Shown in pieces: positions 43,399-43,967 of a stretch of DNA of 43,967 nt. This DNA comes from Lentimicrobium sp. L6. Lineage in GTDB: Bacteria; Bacteroidota; Bacteroidia; Bacteroidales; UBA12170. Below the pieces are notes generated by a model. The model saw nothing but the letters and a program-made list of their open reading frames with translations. It ran no database searches and was not told the origin of the DNA. Location: the NCBI RefSeq assembly GCF_013166655.1, contig NZ_JABKCA010000049.1, positions 1 to 43,967 of the forward strand, given 5' to 3'. The position numbers were made by a program, and so were the translations under genes. Numbering within the stretch: the stretch's first letter is position 1; the number at the start of each line of letters is the position of its first letter.

Positions 43399-43815
43399 TT
43401 ATTTTTCTTTAGACTCTAAAATGAAATTGGTTAAACGAGCTATAGATACCAAACGCTCCTGCTCATCGAAGATTTTAATATCCCAAATATGGGTGTTTTT
43501 TCCAAGGTGAATAGGTCTAGCTTCTCCTATCACATAGCCACTTCGCACCGCTCTTAAATGGCTGGCATTTATTCCGGCTCCACGAGAAGTTTTATTGGAA
43601 TTAGGACCAATAATAATATGAGAACCCACACTACCAATAGTTTCAGCCAAAGCTAAACTAGCACCGCCATGTAATATTTTAAAAGGCTGGAAAGTTCTTT
43701 CATCCACAGGCATTTTAGCACGGATTAGGTCTTTTTCCACTGTAATCATTTCAATATTCAAAGCTTCCATTAAGGTGCCTTTGCTCATGCTATTTACTTG
43801 ATCTATTAAGCTCAT
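43399..43815 (-). CDS. menI: Hotdog-fold 1,4-dihydroxy-2-naphthoyl-CoA thioesterase (MenI-like)
   Basis: A 138-aa PaaI/YdiI-type hotdog thioesterase. The active-site helix reads LHGGASLALAETIGS, with catalytic Glu58 as in E. coli MenI, followed by RGAGINASHLRAVRSG. Placement directly before menF (2-nt gap) points to release of dihydroxynaphthoate from CoA in the menaquinone pathway, between the MenB and MenA steps. The ATG at 43815 was chosen since residues before it (from 43842) are not typical of the family. The 125 nt upstream to the window end show no gene and no clear promoter. Confidence 0.82.
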   Translation of the reverse strand: MSLIDQVNSMSKGTLMEALNIEMITVEKDLIRAKMPVDERTFQPFKILHGGASLALAETIGSVGSHIIIGPNSNKTSRGAGINASHLRAVRSGYVIGEARPIHLGKNTHIWDIKIFDEQERLVSIARLTNFILESKEK

Positions 43816-43967
43816 ATAAAGATTGGGGTTTCGTATAAACAAAATAAAGAAAAATTATTGATTCTAACACGAATTTCATTTGAGGTATTATAAAGCATTT
43901 TCGGCTAATGTTGGGTCACATAAAAAATTATGGGGAGCAATGGTTTTTAGCCTTTTCATAATTTAAA

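Noticed and set aside
43843-43967. Short minus-strand frame starting ATGAAAAGG near 43959
   Set aside because: It stops after about 14 codons and has no support; no gene is called in the last 125 bases.

Overview
The window comes from an AT-rich member of the Bacteroidota. The grounds are paired SusC/SusD genes, type IX secretion sorting domains, menaquinone genes, surface lipoproteins with an acidic stretch after the lipobox cysteine, and promoter-like boxes of the form TAnnTTTG. A marine or sediment flavobacterial or marinilabilial lineage is plausible, but the sequence alone does not settle it.

Layout. Positions 1-338 hold the tail of one 5S rRNA gene, tandem terminators, a complete second 5S rRNA gene and its terminator. 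Then come menB-menA (plus strand), a C25 (gingipain-type) secreted protease (minus), and a two-gene minus unit with a small type IX-sorted protein and a large collagen-like stalk protein. Positions 9.6-25.7 kb are an alpha-glucan utilisation locus. It has two SusCDE sets on the minus strand (susC2-susD2-susE2-periplasmic amylase, then susC1-susD1-susE1), headed by a divergent LacI-type regulator. Next are a mobA-like gene, an M20 amidohydrolase and a coupled pair of sensor kinases. Positions 31.7-41.2 kb are a second minus-strand glucan block: a trehalose-synthase-like GH13 enzyme, a fused beta-phosphoglucomutase/GH65 phosphorylase, a uridine-kinase-like P-loop protein, a cytoplasmic GH13 amylase and a eukaryotic-type branching enzyme. 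The window ends with another type IX-sorted protein and menF and menI on the minus strand. I see no supported gene in the last 125 bases.

How it works together (inference). Alpha-glucan is captured by SusD/SusE and enters through SusC. It is trimmed in the periplasm by the SusA-like amylase and, after import by a transporter not present here, is used in the cytoplasm. The GH65 half of the fusion splits a disaccharide, probably maltose, to glucose and beta-glucose-1-phosphate; the HAD half makes glucose-6-phosphate. The other GH13 enzymes interconvert maltose and trehalose or build and trim glycogen. Near-identical LacI-type operators lie upstream of susC1 and between susC2 and lacI, and a degenerate one lies upstream of the cytoplasmic block, so all three transcripts probably form one regulon.

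The most unusual object is SusD2. It carries about 195 extra residues in mid-protein that form two SusE-type glucan-binding modules, closely similar to modules in the neighbouring SusE1. Also notable are the [5S + terminator] duplication, the two-kinase operon with no output regulator, the collagen/coiled-coil stalk protein, and a heptamer tandem repeat in the maltose block.
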